Of a DNA stretch of 64,000 nucleotides, positions 44,094 to 56,300 are shown piece by piece. The stretch is taken from positions 15,133,563-15,197,562 of the forward strand of contig CM046861.1 in the NCBI GenBank assembly GCA_025617745.1. Direction: 5' to 3'. Under the pieces are notes generated by a model. That model searched no databases. It was not told the DNA's origin and saw only the letters and a program-made list of their open reading frames with translations. Position 1 is the first letter of the stretch, and each line of letters opens with the position of its first letter. The translations under genes and the position numbers were made by a program. The stretch is from Heliocidaris erythrogramma (Eukaryota; Echinodermata; Echinoidea; Camarodonta; Echinometridae).

Positions 44094-46315
44094 ACTGGCT
44101 CGCTCCCGATTAAGTTCCTCCAGAGATGGCTGGGAATCGGCGTTCCTTGCTGCTCGGCATTGGGGGCCAGACGTCGAAATCGAGACATCTGAAAACGGGA
44201 TAAAGAGTCGGCGATGTCGTTAGTATTACCTGGTACATATTTGGCTCTAAACCATATATTTGATGTCAAGCATGTCACTACGAAATGGCGCATAAGTCGC
44301 ATAATGCTGGTGCAACTAGATGTTTGCTTGTTAATGGCGGAAACCACGGATTGATTATCAGACCAAAATGTGACTCTCTTCCCCGACAGTCGATTGCCCC
44401 ACAAATGAACACCTACGACAATGGGAAACAACTCTAAGAAGGCAATCGAATACTTTGCCTCCTTGACTTCATCTGGCCATCTGGCCTGTGCCCACAGCCC
44501 ATCAAAATAGACACCGAGCCCAATGCTAGCCGCTGCATCTGTATAGAAGTGAAAACAGTCATTATTGCGCCAAATGCTATCAGCGAACATAACGGTCCCA
44601 TTAAACTGCTGCAGGAATGTACTCCAGGCTGACAGGTCTGCCTTAGCCCCATTGGTAAGCCTTATATGGTGATGGGGCCGGCTCACCCCCCTAGTCAAAT
44701 CTATTAAACGCCTAAGAAACGCCCTACCTGGACCTACTGCACGGCTTATGAAATTGAGGGAACCGATTAAAGATTGAATTTGGCGCAGAGTAAGCTTTGA
44801 TCGTGACGAATGGCAGCTGATCATATTACGTAGCGATTCTAGTTTTTCACCTGGGACCCTCACCTGCCCGCGCACAGTATCGATTTCCAAACCTAGGTAT
44901 GTAATGACCCTCGTAGGGCCCTCGGTTTTCTCCAACGCCAGTGGAACGCCGAAACGTTTGCACATATATTGAAAGCAACGCATTATGTAGCGACATTCTT
45001 CCTGAGATGAACCGGCAAAGAAAAAATCATCCAGGTAGTGAATAATTTGTTCAGAAGCCGCGATACGCCGACAGCTGCTCTCTAGAAACACGGAAAAACG
45101 TTCGAACATGGCGCACGATATACTGCAACCCATAGGCATACATCGGTCATAATAGTATTTACCCTCTACACACATACCAAGCAAATCAAAATCGTCGGGA
45201 TGCACAGGTAATAATCGAAAGGCTGATTTAATGTCAGCTTTTCCCATGAATGCCCCGTGATCTAATTTGGTAATCATCTTTACTGCCTTGTCAAAATTAG
45301 AGTATGAAACACTACATTCCTCCTGATTGATGTTATCGTTAACAGAGGCTCCGTGAGGAGAGGATAAATGTTGTATCAACCGAAACTCGCCCGGAGTTCG
45401 CTTGGGGACAACGCCTATTGGGGAACAACGAAAGTTTGGAAATGGCATTGATGGAAATGGGCCCACTATTCTACCCAACGAAACTTCCTTTTCTATCTTC
45501 TGCCTAACTATTTGTGGATGTTGATAAGCCGATTTAAGATTCCTGGAGCTCATCTGCACTCGTTCACCCCCAAAACTCAAAGAAAAGCCGTTTGAAAATC
45601 CCGATATTAGCCGCGACGCATCTGCCCAATTTTCGTAAGAGCGAAGAAATGGCAGCATAGCATTTAATCTAACTGGAGTTGGGGCTAGGACCCGATTTGT
45701 TTGATGAGGGTTGCGGGCGGGAGCAGGCAAAGGATCCATGGGATGCGTTCCCGCATCGATCGCATTTATGGGAGTACTTGCAGCCCTGGCCGCGAGCACA
45801 GCGGCCGCTGGCATTGAACGCAAAGCAGAGCCCGGCTTGTGATCGTGGACGGCCGGGTGCTGCGGACCCGTCCCGCCTATACGCGGGTTGCCAGTCGCGA
45901 CGGGGGCCCGTTGCCTGCTGTCTGCCCCTTTGAGTCCCCCAGCTTTGATTTTGCCCCTTCCCGAAGGCTCGAAAATTGCCACGATCCGGCCGAGCATGAG
46001 CAGCCATAACTCTGCATCCACGATCGCCCAAGAGCGCTCTGGTTGGCGAGCCTGGCGAAGGCGGAACTGAACGTCATAGTCGGCCCAATTGTAGCCGCAA
46101 TTGGCGGCAGTTCGCACAGTACTCATATACTTTAATAATTCCCGAGCTCGGAGAGGGTGTCGTTCTGTAAAGACGGACATATATATCAGCATGGCGCTGG
46201 TCCACTGCTCGATGCTCCGAATTATTGGAGATCGATTTGCAGGCCGCAACTGCAATCCCGCACCCGAAGAGAAAATTAAAGCTAACCGATCTTCACTTAA
46301 ATTTGGTGCTGCCAC
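44087..46315 (-). CDS. Ngaro reverse transcriptase - RNase H
   Basis: A 742-codon open frame. Residues 1-~110 read as part of the Gag-like protein. The true polymerase region is ~215-500: VVPKRTPGEFRLIQHLSSP (fingers), GKADIKSAFRLLP (motif A, Asp), MPMGCSISCAMFE (motif B), YLDDFFFAG (motif C, residues 427-430) and TYLGLEID. RNase H is ~585-705, with the acidic residues in FYTDAAAS, LELFPIV, WSDNQSVV and NDIADSLSRF. The order RT-RNase H, then YR, without integrase, places it in the DIRS/Ngaro group. The C-terminal stop overlaps the YR frame. No inactivating change is visible within the RT itself. Start unclear; probably made by frameshift or fusion with Gag. Confidence 0.9.
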   Translation of the reverse strand: MAAPNLSEDRLALIFSSGAGLQLRPANRSPIIRSIEQWTSAMLIYMSVFTERHPLRARELLKYMSTVRTAANCGYNWADYDVQFRLRQARQPERSWAIVDAELWLLMLGRIVAIFEPSGRGKIKAGGLKGADSRQRAPVATGNPRIGGTGPQHPAVHDHKPGSALRSMPAAAVLAARAASTPINAIDAGTHPMDPLPAPARNPHQTNRVLAPTPVRLNAMLPFLRSYENWADASRLISGFSNGFSLSFGGERVQMSSRNLKSAYQHPQIVRQKIEKEVSLGRIVGPFPSMPFPNFRCSPIGVVPKRTPGEFRLIQHLSSPHGASVNDNINQEECSVSYSNFDKAVKMITKLDHGAFMGKADIKSAFRLLPVHPDDFDLLGMCVEGKYYYDRCMPMGCSISCAMFERFSVFLESSCRRIAASEQIIHYLDDFFFAGSSQEECRYIMRCFQYMCKRFGVPLALEKTEGPTRVITYLGLEIDTVRGQVRVPGEKLESLRNMISCHSSRSKLTLRQIQSLIGSLNFISRAVGPGRAFLRRLIDLTRGVSRPHHHIRLTNGAKADLSAWSTFLQQFNGTVMFADSIWRNNDCFHFYTDAAASIGLGVYFDGLWAQARWPDEVKEAKYSIAFLELFPIVVGVHLWGNRLSGKRVTFWSDNQSVVSAINKQTSSCTSIMRLMRHFVVTCLTSNIWFRAKYVPGNTNDIADSLSRFQMSRFRRLAPNAEQQGTPIPSHLWRNLIGSEPVC

Positions 46316-46869
46316 AGAGGGCTTGGTCAGTAAACCGAGATCAACAAATTCACCCCGCCAGATTTTGTCTTTCAGGGAGATGTCAAGAGTGGCGCCTAGC
46401 TCGTCGCATACACCTACGAGTTGTTGGGGATAATTGAATTGCGACGAGCTCCCCAGCGGCCCCGCAGGGCTTGCAGGGATGCCGCAGGCATGGCACGGGT
46501 GCTAGTGCCGATCGCTGGCTGAAGAGGCGCATTTTGTTCGTTCAGCCCAAAAACCGCACTATCATTATGTAATGCCAGAACCGGCCATGACTCACCTGCC
46601 TCGTTGTCATTTTGGAGCACATTCGCTTCCTCCTCATCGATGTTGTCACCCAATCCACGGATTCGAACTGGAATCGGTTCCGGGTCCCGGGGGTGGCTGG
46701 GCACAGGCGCAGGCGTCTGCGAAGTCGTAGCCGCCGGCACTGCCGGCGAGGGGCGATGCAAAGCACGGGTGGAACCTTTCTGTTTAGAGGCCGTCTTTTT
46801 CCCCGTTGTCGCCCTTGTTGTCCGCTGCTTCTTCGTGCCTGGTTTTGACTTAGGCATTGTGACTGCCAA
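45669..46869 (-). pseudogene. Ngaro Gag-like protein (frame-broken)
   Basis: Starts at ATG 46869 with a basic, Ala/Pro-rich N-terminus (KPGTKKQRTTRATTGKK). The Gag-like reading then moves to a second frame near 46450 (QLVGVCDELG, WRGEFVDLGLL) and a third near 46010, where a C-terminal zinc region is seen: CFAFNASGRCARGQGCKYSH (CCCH finger), then CDRCGNASHGSFAC (knuckle-like). It ends at the stop at 45669. Gag would package the element RNA. The frame changes look like damage, though one programmed shift into RT cannot be excluded. Confidence 0.7.
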
Positions 46870-47399
46870 GTCCCCGATGGCTTTAAAAGTTATATCCTCT
46901 CAGCTCAGCTGGTATATATCTCAGTGAACCCGAACGAATTGCCAGTTGGTAGAAAAAAGTCAATGTAGTCTAGTTGCAGTGTAGCACATATAAAACTATA
47001 AATTGTAGGTGTTAAAGTAAAGGTTTGCCTTGGTGACAAAATTCAAGTATCCAAGCTCCAATCCGCCAAAATTTCAACATGAATGAAGTCAATGAAATCT
47101 TGTTGATGTGCAGATCAAAACTGTAACCAGCTTATGGAGCGTCGGAACAGAGGAGGAGCGAGCGGCAAAAACTTGCTTGTGCTTTCGGTATGAATACCAT
47201 GGCATGAATGAGATGTTTTTCTCGTTACAAAATATCTTTGAGAGGTCCGCCAACTATTTGCGGCTTGAGAATTGTTTACTTTTCGGCGACATAACTCCTC
47301 CTTGCGACCACCAACTTATCCGGTCGAGGATGTTACTCCGTCCCACAAATTATAAACAGCCGTCTCGGTGACTGTCAATAAACTATTTTAACTCTTTCT

Positions 47400-48079
47400 T
47401 CGATAGTTAAAATTAATTACATCATTAAACATGTTGATCTTTTCCTGTTAAACTGTATAGAGCAACTATTATCCTGGGTAATATAAACATGTATGTCTTT
47501 AGCTTGTCAATCTGTTTTTAGATATTGGGAATTCCCACCAACCTGACACAGACAAGCAGAAGGAGGTGTGAATTGTTTTGAAATTTACTACCCAATAAAG
47601 ACTCGATCGCATGCAAACTGAAAATCACATTTGGGGTGTATAGCAAGTGTTTTTATGTTAACCTTTAATAGAATTACCTCTAGATTTCGAGCCTATTATG
47701 GCATTATCGTTACATAATTGTAATTCATACTTTATTACAGCCACTTATAGTATACTAAATTACACTATGTATAATAGACGTCAATTAGAAAAAAGTCGTT
47801 CACAAAAGCGACTCCGATATTTGTTCACTTTGTTCTCATTGGCTGCTTATTCTTCTGATATCACGGCTCAAGATACAGTGAAAGCTAGTGTGGTGTAGCC
47901 ACTGATCTCTACGGGGACCCGTGCAAATCAGTGAAGTTTTTAGTAGGGGCAGATATTGCTATATTATTCTTGTTCCGGAGGTTCACATTCTCCACGTCAC
48001 AGAATTCATTATTCATAATGGCCAAGAGAGATAATTTATTAATCGGAGTCCGCTGGCTTTCTTGATAGGGAGCTTTTTA
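47400..48079. other. TRIM-unit flank fragment; no gene
   Basis: 47455-47570 repeats the block at 5090-5189 and 16370-16490. The remainder, to the 3' end of T4, is unassigned and has no credible gene. The T4 coding homology stops near 48080, so its 3' part was lost. Confidence 0.5.
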
Positions 48080-49078
48080 ATTCACAGATCCTGACATTCT
48101 TGAGCACTGTTTGATGTAGCTGACCATCAGCGGAGAAGATTTCCACACCTCCTTTACAGCATCCCACTGCCATCCTACCGTCGATTGTAGGAACCATGGC
48201 ATTCATACTCATTTCTTAGTCGGCAAAGCGATTTCCGTTCCCACTGAATTCACGATCTTACCAAGACCTAGCTCGTTCATTCCCACGTTTCTCTCAAAGG
48301 CAATACATTTTCCTTTCTTGCTCGATTGCCTTGGTTGTTTGCACTCAGGATCTTCTTGCCTCAAAGCTTCTTGTAAGTCTTGACGTAGCTTGTCGTGTGC
48401 AGCCAAAGCATCCATCTCCAGTGGTATCTTTGTCCCATTGGTCACCAGGTCGGATATGGTGGTCACGTGAACTATCTGCTGTTGAGCCGATTTCTTCATT
48501 TTCGTCCAGTTCTTTCTCTGCTCCTTCAGTCTTAGCTTTGACTTCACCAATGAGGCGCGCTTTCCTCACTGTTAACTGTCGGACTGATTCTTCAAATGCT
48601 TCGTTGATATCTGCGATGCATTGCTTCTTCGCATTGCTCACTCGATCTTTCTGTTCATCAATGAAGTCAACGTATTTCTGAAAGCAGGAACGTTTCTTAT
48701 CCGTCTTGGATTTGAGGTTCTCGACACTTTTCAAATAGTTACTTTCAAAAATTGATGCTTCGATGACCCGATGTCCTTCATGGGCATGCTCAATGACACT
48801 ACACCTGAATCACGCAAATCTCCTGCAATCAGAACAGAAGCACTCCTCGTCTTCCTTCGGATGTTTCCGGCATTTTCGGTACCGTCGTATTGCTACCTTT
48901 CCCGATGCGATATATGGCCGAGACCACATGGTCGCTGAAGCTTTTCCCATTTGGAGTGCCTGGTTTGGCAGGTGATACAGATATATCCGCCACAGTCCTG
49001 ACAGTAGAATACAGCCTTTGGGTTGTCTTCGGATTTATAATTGGTGCAAACCTGATATTGTTTTTCTACATCCACTAT

Positions 49079-49244
49079 AATGTTTGACGCATAGGTACAA
49101 CCATTAAATAGATAGATTAGACCATAGTTTATTGATGGTAGATCTGGCTCGGTGCAGATTTATTATTCCGACCTTTTTCTGCTTTATCGATCCTCTATTT
49201 TCCCAGTGTATGGAACGCCACATGGGTAATCACAACACTACATT
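49079..49244 (-). repeat. 3' LTR of the gypsy element
   Basis: A 166-bp segment bounded by AATGT and ACATT. On the minus strand it follows a purine tract AAGGAGG (polypurine tract) and ends ...GCGTCAAACATT next to TRIM sequence. CCACTAT lies directly outside (49072-49078) and again at 51484-51490. Confidence 0.65.
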
Positions 49245-50355
49245 CCTCCTTACTTTTGCATAGAATATAACTTATCAAAAAGTGTTCTAATCAATCAACC
49301 TCAATGCACTAAAAGCACAATAGTGTTTGACGCTTGAAAGGAATCCATGTATAACATATTTCCGTTATCATTAAAGATCTTACTCCAGATAAATATACGT
49401 TGGTCAGAACAAAACATGTATTATTTTCAGACTGCATAGTTTGCTTCCAATGCTTAGTATTGACTATTAATTCCTTTGTATGAAATCTACATAACTGAAC
49501 TTTCAATAACTTTTCATGATGTGAGCGCATTTCGTATTTGGTTCAATTTTTTACCTTTGTATGTAAGTAACTTTAAAACTTTACATTTAACAATAATACT
49601 TTGACTGCTTGTCATTTAAACAATTCTTCAAAACAAACTGGACTTGTTTCATTTGAAAGATATGTTCTAGAGAGAGACTTTTCCCTTTAAACACATCGAA
49701 ATGTACATATCACAAATAATAAACATGTATTAACCACTATTATCTGAAGAGAGGTTTTCCTCTAACAAATTATATGTAAATATCACAGAAAACATACATG
49801 TATTAAACATGAATAAAATGACTGGATTCCTAAAGGAACTATGAGGTTTTGGTTTCTTCGTTGTCTACTTTCTTTTCTCTCCTTTTTTTTTTGTTATCCA
49901 GCATGTAAATATTTACAATGAAATTTTAAAACTTGTGATACTCATTTTAAACAATCTTGTTTTGACTTGTATCACATTTCTCTCTGTCCTTGTGATAAAC
50001 CTTGGACTGCCAAAAGAAAAGGTGATGAACAATATTTCAGCATAAATTCACAAAACTTGAATTTGTTCTATCTTTGCTCTCAATGATTAGCACGAAACTG
50101 GTTGTTTGACATTCATATTTATAATTGTATGATTTTTTTTTTATTATTTTTTTTTTAAGTTAGAACCCAGGCCAGTATGAGGATTTTGAAAGGAAATTTG
50201 GTCACTGTAAGCAAATATAGATCAGATTTGTTGGACTCAACATATATTCAGTACATGTAATGAAATGACATGCATAAGAATCAGCAACATACATCTTCCT
50301 GTATTCTCATTGCCAGTTGTCTTCTTTCTTCATATCAGTCAAGTGTAATAGTCCT
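49245..50355. other. Gypsy 3' noncoding region
   Basis: Lies between the integrase stop and the 3' LTR. AT-rich with poly-T runs (50130-50158), no coding frame. Part of the insertion in T4. Confidence 0.5.
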
Positions 50356-51483
50356 TTAGATAAGAAGGGGGTGCACGATCACGAAGGGGGTTTCTTCGTG
50401 TTGGTTGAAGAGGGGTCGTGCATTCTGGTTTTGAGGGGGATTTGCATCATTCATGATAGGCATGTCATTGTCAAAGTTGTCAGTTTCATTTCGGACATTA
50501 TGTTGACCTTTTAGAACTTTGAAGTGCGATGAGTTTCGCGTAATTCTGTATGAGCCACGAGATGCAACAATTTGCGAACCACGAACTGCTACAACTTGCA
50601 GGGGTCTGGTGTCAAAAGGGGTCGCGAATTTCCCAGCATGTCCATCGCGTTTCACTAGGACATGATCACCAACTTTGATTCGTGATTCGCTGATTCTTTG
50701 ACGCTTTTCCGCGTTTGCCTTTTGCTTTCCCTTCTGTGACCGATCACGATTGCGAATTTCGGCATCGTGTGCTGCGTGTGTGAGAGGTTCAGGGAGACGA
50801 GTGCGGAGAGGGCGCTGAAATAATACCGTTGCGGGTGGTATTCCTGTTGTGGCGTGTCGCGTAGCTCTGTAATTCCGTAGAAATGTGTACAATTCCTGTT
50901 TCCAGGATTTCCTCTCAGCGGTTGATGTACGAATTACCTTCTTCAATACGCGCATAAATCTCTCCACTGCTCCATTGGCCTGTGGCCACAAAGGCGTTAC
51001 TCTGCGATGTGTAAAGCCAAGGTACTGTGCGAACTTCATGAAATATTCACTATTGAAGGGGGGTCCGTTATCAGTACGGACAACTTCCGGAACTCCGAAC
51101 ATTGCAAACACGCCATTCAAGTGAGGGATTACAGCTGAAATGATTTCAACTACCGGAAATCTACTGTAGTCGTCGACGATAACTAGCAGATGCTCTCCAG
51201 TTGGCAAATCACAAAAATCTACGTTTCATGTTCGCGAGACTTTGTAGCTCTGGATCCTCTCTGGAGATACAGTGCCAGCTGTTCTCTGAGATGGCTTTCT
51301 TGCATGCTTGCAGATTAGGATCAGATTCCGTTGCTGTGATGATTTCTTCTAGGGTGATAGACTTCGGCACTGAATTTTCGAGAATGAAGTTAACATGCTC
51401 TTCGGCATTTGGCTCCACTGCCGATGTGCTGTTGCGTGACGGATGCCTTGAGAGATAGTCAGCCGGATTGGAAACACTACATT
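50356..51483 (-). pseudogene. Ty3/gypsy RNase H tail and integrase (internally deleted element)
   Basis: 51209-51483 reads as the end of RNase H/connection (SNPADYLSRHP) and linker. 50356-51207 is an integrase core: VDDYSRFPVVE (first Asp), VVRTDNGPPFNS (second Asp), FTHRRVTPLWPQANGAVERFMR (Glu), followed by a C-terminal chromo/GPY-like region (KVGDHVLVKRDGHAGK ... YRITRN). The zinc-binding HHCC region before the core is missing, as are gag, protease, RT and the 5' LTR except for a few bases. Integrase inserts cDNA into the genome; this copy cannot move itself. Orientation is the same as T4. Confidence 0.85.
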
Positions 51484-51688
51484 CCACTATGCCAGACTTT
51501 AACTCTAGCTTAGGTTTCAGCTCTGCAGACAGGACAGCGCAGCGTTTGGTCGGTACCCTGGCATTCTAGGAGGTTGTCCAAACAGGCCTTGCAGTAGGTG
51601 TGAGAACAAGACAGGATCTTGGGATCTTTGAAGGTATTTAGACAGACAGGGCACTCCAAGCTTTGACATTCTTTAGGTCATCAGCCAT

Positions 51689-53300
51689 GGTTTGAATTTT
51701 AAACGGAATGTAAAGGGGAAAATAATGCTTCTTATTATTATGTTACTCATCTAATCGAATTTAAGGACGATGCTTTTTTTTACCGTCGCCTTTCCTATAT
51801 GTAGAATGTAATATGCACGGAAAAGATATTCATGATTATCTTAGAACAAATCATGCTGTACATCATTAAAATTTAAACATAAAAAATTAAACTGAATGAA
51901 TCCTTTGTCCCTCGTTTATGCATCACGTGTCCGAATGAGTAAACTTATGTTAATAAAAAGCCTGACGTAATACTTTGTCAAAAAGTTAGGAGGCCTATAA
52001 CTGTACATTACGAAACCTGGAAAACTAACCAAAATATCTCTCAGGTTGTCAAACACTCCTAAAAGTGTCGTAACATTTTTCCATCAAAGCCCATGGACCA
52101 ATTTTTCATCACAAAACATGCAAATAAAAAATCAAAAATTATAACATATTTCCATCAAGGAGAGGATGTCACACCCCCTCCCACATTAAGAAAAAAAGGA
52201 CCCTTTCACCATTATATCCCCCTAAGGATACTCTTGTTATTTATTTATTTTTTATTTATTTTTTTGGTTAAATATTACCTTCGTACTTCAGTTACTCAAA
52301 AGAGCTTACTTAGTCTGAATAGTGTAATTTTTTTTTAATTATTCAGGCAACAAAGTGGTGAAAACAAATCTTGTTCATAATCTCAATCTAAACCTTATCT
52401 TCTAGATATAAATATGGTGGTAGTACAACCAATAACAGCAAATTCCTGGACCGATAGAAAACAAGAGTAATTCTAATGACATGTTTACAAGTTAGACCTA
52501 CAATATCTACAGCCGAAAATATTACAATATTGAATCATTTTACACAAATAATCTTTGCCTTTTAACATCAGCAAATGTCTTGTAATATTACGAGCACTCA
52601 TGTGTCTCATATTTAATAAATCTAATCATCTGATAATACTACAGTCAGTAGAGTGAATACAACTTACCAAAAGTTAAACATCATTCCCCGAGAAAAATCA
52701 TAGAAACGTTACATGATCTCGGACTTTCCAAAACATGACAGACGTGCCTTTTCCTGGTTCACGATCAAATATATTAATACTAGCCTTGCTTCGATTCCAA
52801 TTTGCTTTGTTGTCTTGTAACCCAAACTGATATCGGTTATCTAGTCCAAGTCTTTCTCTTTGTTATCTCTATCAGTCCCTAACTCTATCTCAACCCAATG
52901 CCCTATCTAGACACTATTTCATAAAAACTTTGTTGTTCTTGTTATCATTTAATCACTTCATCTTCTTTCAACAGGGTAGCCTAAATCTGCAATTAGGCCA
53001 AAGAATACTATAAAATATTAGATATTATACATGTGTGCAATAAAACTTTTGAACAGAACCTATATTATGCCCACTTATAAAACACGTAATTTGGCAAAGT
53101 GACAAAATCTCATTGGATATGTACAAATAGACAGTAATGATCGTGGAATCAAGAACGGCAAATGAACCGTTGACTGAAGGGTAGACTAATACTAAATATT
53201 TCGTAATGTACACATAGCAAATATCGGGTTTCCCGGCCAATGTCGCAATCATCAGTCAATTTGTTAAATTTTGCTTCACTTTTGCACAAACACCTTTTAC
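51689..53300. other. T4 leader intron, leader exon end and flank
   Basis: A minus-strand donor GTAAGTTG begins at 52667, with exon sequence ending ...TTTTG at 52668, as in T1 and T5. The acceptor before the T4 ATG is not clear. 52680-52770 matches the T1/T5 leader region. The rest has no gene. Confidence 0.5.
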
Positions 53301-56300
53301 CGTATGGATTCAGTACCCCTCCACCCCCCCCCCCCCCCCCTCCCTGAAAAAAACATCAACCTGGACTACTCTAAGTACACTTTAAGTGCGACTTCTATTT
53401 TTTGAAATTCAGTGGGCACCTGCCGAACGGACAGTTTTCATATATACCTAGTTATAAAACAATATGCATTTTTACAACTTCACTCGTTCCTGCCAACTTT
53501 TCTCCTCAGAGTGCAGACAAGTTTGCTCTCAAATCATTTTGAGACATACATATGACTCGTGATAGGAATGAGTGAAGTTGTTAATATATGAGGTAAACTG
53601 TTTTTCTTCCAGGTGTATCTGAACTTTTGGGCCCAACTGTAGATGTCAGGAATTCGAATTAGCAAATGGACAATTGTAACAAATTATTGTGTTGGATAAA
53701 ATTAACGTGCACGTTGTTTATGTTTATCTTTTTTCCTTAATGAGGTGCTGATTTATAATTCATTTCCTTCCTTCGCTCGTTGCTGAAGCGCTTTTAACCT
53801 TGTGGGCTACTTTAAGTCGGTAAGGTGTATTTACTTTCATTATATTCGTATACTTAAAGCTTAAGTTGAAAAATGTTAACACTAAAACATATCTACATGA
53901 TATCACCCACCCTATAACCTAATGGAAGCAGAAATAAAGTAACCAATGTCTCACACCCCAAAGATTTAAAACAAAGGAAAACATTTGGAGGGAAGTTTCC
54001 ATGATTATGGGCGTCATTCTATTTCCGTTTCTTCTCTTTCCCTCTCACCATCGTCCCTACCACACACACTCAAACACACCCATCCTTTTACACGCATTTA
54101 CACTAGGGTAATATTTCCCAAAAGAATAAAGATTTATGGACAGGAACATTTGTTTCAGGGCCGGGAGATACAATAGCAGCTATGATTTATTGAAAACATT
54201 TTTGTCTAATGAATTGAAGTGTAAAGGTCTGAATACCTCCATCTCTGTATACGCTATTATTAATATTTTGCAAATGGAGTTACAAAATAAGTCTGATGAA
54301 TGGCTACAAAAGTTAATGCAGACAGAAACGATTGATATTTCTCCATCGTTGATTTCATAGAATATATTATTCTTTCTACAAACACAGATTAAAAGGTACT
54401 TTAAACATAATTTTGGAACAATAAGTCTATCAAAATAGTGATGGTCTTGATTTCCAGGTAAAATTGTAAACATATTGAGTTGACATGGTTGAGTTATACT
54501 TTAAACCAGATTGAAAGGCTATCTCATATTTAGCATCTTATTAATTTTGTGATATATGAGTTTCCCAGCTTCTAAGAAGACCATGGTTTTTGTTTTGTTG
54601 GGGTTTTTTTCATTTCGGTCAGGATCATATTCCAATCCTGCATCCTGAACATTATATAGAATGAGATTCTTTAATGCAGATGATGAAAAATAATGTTAAA
54701 TGATAAATGTTAAGAAGGAATCATTAAACATTATAGAAACCAGAATAAAAGTAACAAACACATGAATGAGAGAATGTATGGACAATGTCTGAATAAAGCA
54801 TTTTGTCCCATACACAAAATATATATTTCAACAAATAAGATATAATACTACACTTAATGACCATATACAATCTGTTTCAACGTTAGAGCGCTTAAATTAT
54901 GTAATCTTAAAGTGAAAAATTAAACTCCTGTAAATACATTTCATAATCATAAATTCCAGTACCTATCTATACAGATACATCACAACAAAGGCAGTGAAAC
55001 CCATTGATTAAAAAAAATCAAAAGAGAAGTTTCTTAACCAGTTAGAGTTTCATGAAAGCCGTTCTACAAATTAGTAATGACCAAAAAGTCACATCGGCGA
55101 TGTTGAGATCAGGATATTTTTATAATTTCCTCATATACCTTTTGAGGAACCAAACACAAAATCATGAAAATACGATTACATTCAAGTTCAGTACTCAGGT
55201 ACTGTACATGCTTAATAAATAAATAAAGGTAATATACAATTTATATACTCTTACACCCAGTATGAAATATTTTGTTACTATATTCTTTTTTGTGTGTGTG
55301 TATCTAATGTATCATTATTAGGTTATCAACGAGTAGCTTTAACGAAGGTAGAATAGCATAGGCTTATTATGAATGAAAAGGAAGCAGTTATGATCAATCT
55401 GCAAATAACGTGAATGATCTCATGATCTTACAACAAAAAATTTCTCTAAAATAATTCTCTCGAAAAAAAGGCATGAACTGAAAAATATTAACGTCCTCCT
55501 TGCTTACATAGCGCAATTCTTATATATCCTCAAATATGCGTTATATTATGAATTGTGTAACATCAATGCAGCAAAATTTAATATAACCTAAACTAACTAC
55601 AAGACGATACTATTAAAAAGAACATTGTCAGAGAACAAAATGATGCATTCTGTAAAACTAACGGATTAAATCTAAATGGAATTATGAAGAACAACTTATC
55701 AATGGTTAAATTAGAAATAAACAATGACCAACAGGCCGACAGCTCAATTCTTAATACTTAGGTATTGATGTAACTTATTATATAAATCCATTTATATGTT
55801 GAAGTTTGGAAATATTATATCGGTGCTACATCTTAGCCGGAGAAATCCCTGTTCAATTCACTAACTTTAAGGGATATTATAAAACGGGTTCAAGAATATA
55901 GCCATCCTGAATAACACCACGTGACCATGCAAAAAAAGTGATAACGCACGGCAAAAAGGCTCTAAAGCACGGCTGAGCTGCGCGTACGCGTCCCTCTGGT
56001 GCGTGCAAACTTAAAACGCAGTGGAATCGCGTAGTTTAATTGTCATTTTAGCGCAGGGATTACATGCGCGCACTGAAACGTGCATGACTTTTGTTGGCTG
56101 CGCTTCTGTGATGTCATCCAGGAAAGCAAATGGCAGCCTCCATGACTGTGCGACTCTTGGCGTTTCTATGGGGTTAGTAACCATTTTTATAGACTTCATA
56201 ATCATATTGACGACCCGTTATATAAAACTATTAATACATGTTTGTGAGTTCGTGCGTTAGTGCGATCTGGCAACCGCAGGTTTTTATCGTGGTGTCAAAC

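Larger units (their letters stand above)
40950..47400 (-). mobile_element. Ngaro-type tyrosine-recombinase retrotransposon
   Basis: In minus-strand order it carries Gag-like protein, RT-RNase H, tyrosine recombinase and an SGNH hydrolase, the known gene set of Ngaro elements of the DIRS order. There is no integrase and no aspartic protease. TRIM-unit flank runs up to about 40945 and resumes near 47400, so the insertion is roughly 6.4 kb; boundaries are approximate. I could not find the split direct repeats (A1-B1-A2-B2) expected at the ends. The non-coding ends are 40950-42400 and 46870-47400. The coding frames contain at least two frame changes and one stop, so this copy is defective. Confidence 0.8.
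48080..51688 (-). pseudogene. TRIM copy T4, split by a gypsy insertion
   Basis: The first segment, 51491-51688, has ATG at 51688 and a RING (C3HC4) with a frame change near 51665; codon TAA follows RAET near 51515. The second, 48080-49071, continues with the first B-box (VCTNYKSEDNPKAV...CITCQTRH), second B-box, coiled coil and the first propeller repeat, with frame changes near 48890, 48740, 48540 and 48215; the propeller C-terminus is missing. Between them lies the gypsy element (49079-51483). Joining the two flanks restores the continuous TRIM reading order seen in T1. It was an E3 ligase; no full product is possible now. The leader donor is still intact at 52667. Confidence 0.85.

Noticed and set aside
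46870-47400. Split direct repeats expected for Ngaro
   Set aside because: Compared by eye with 40950-42400 and no convincing shared block was found; left unannotated rather than guessed.
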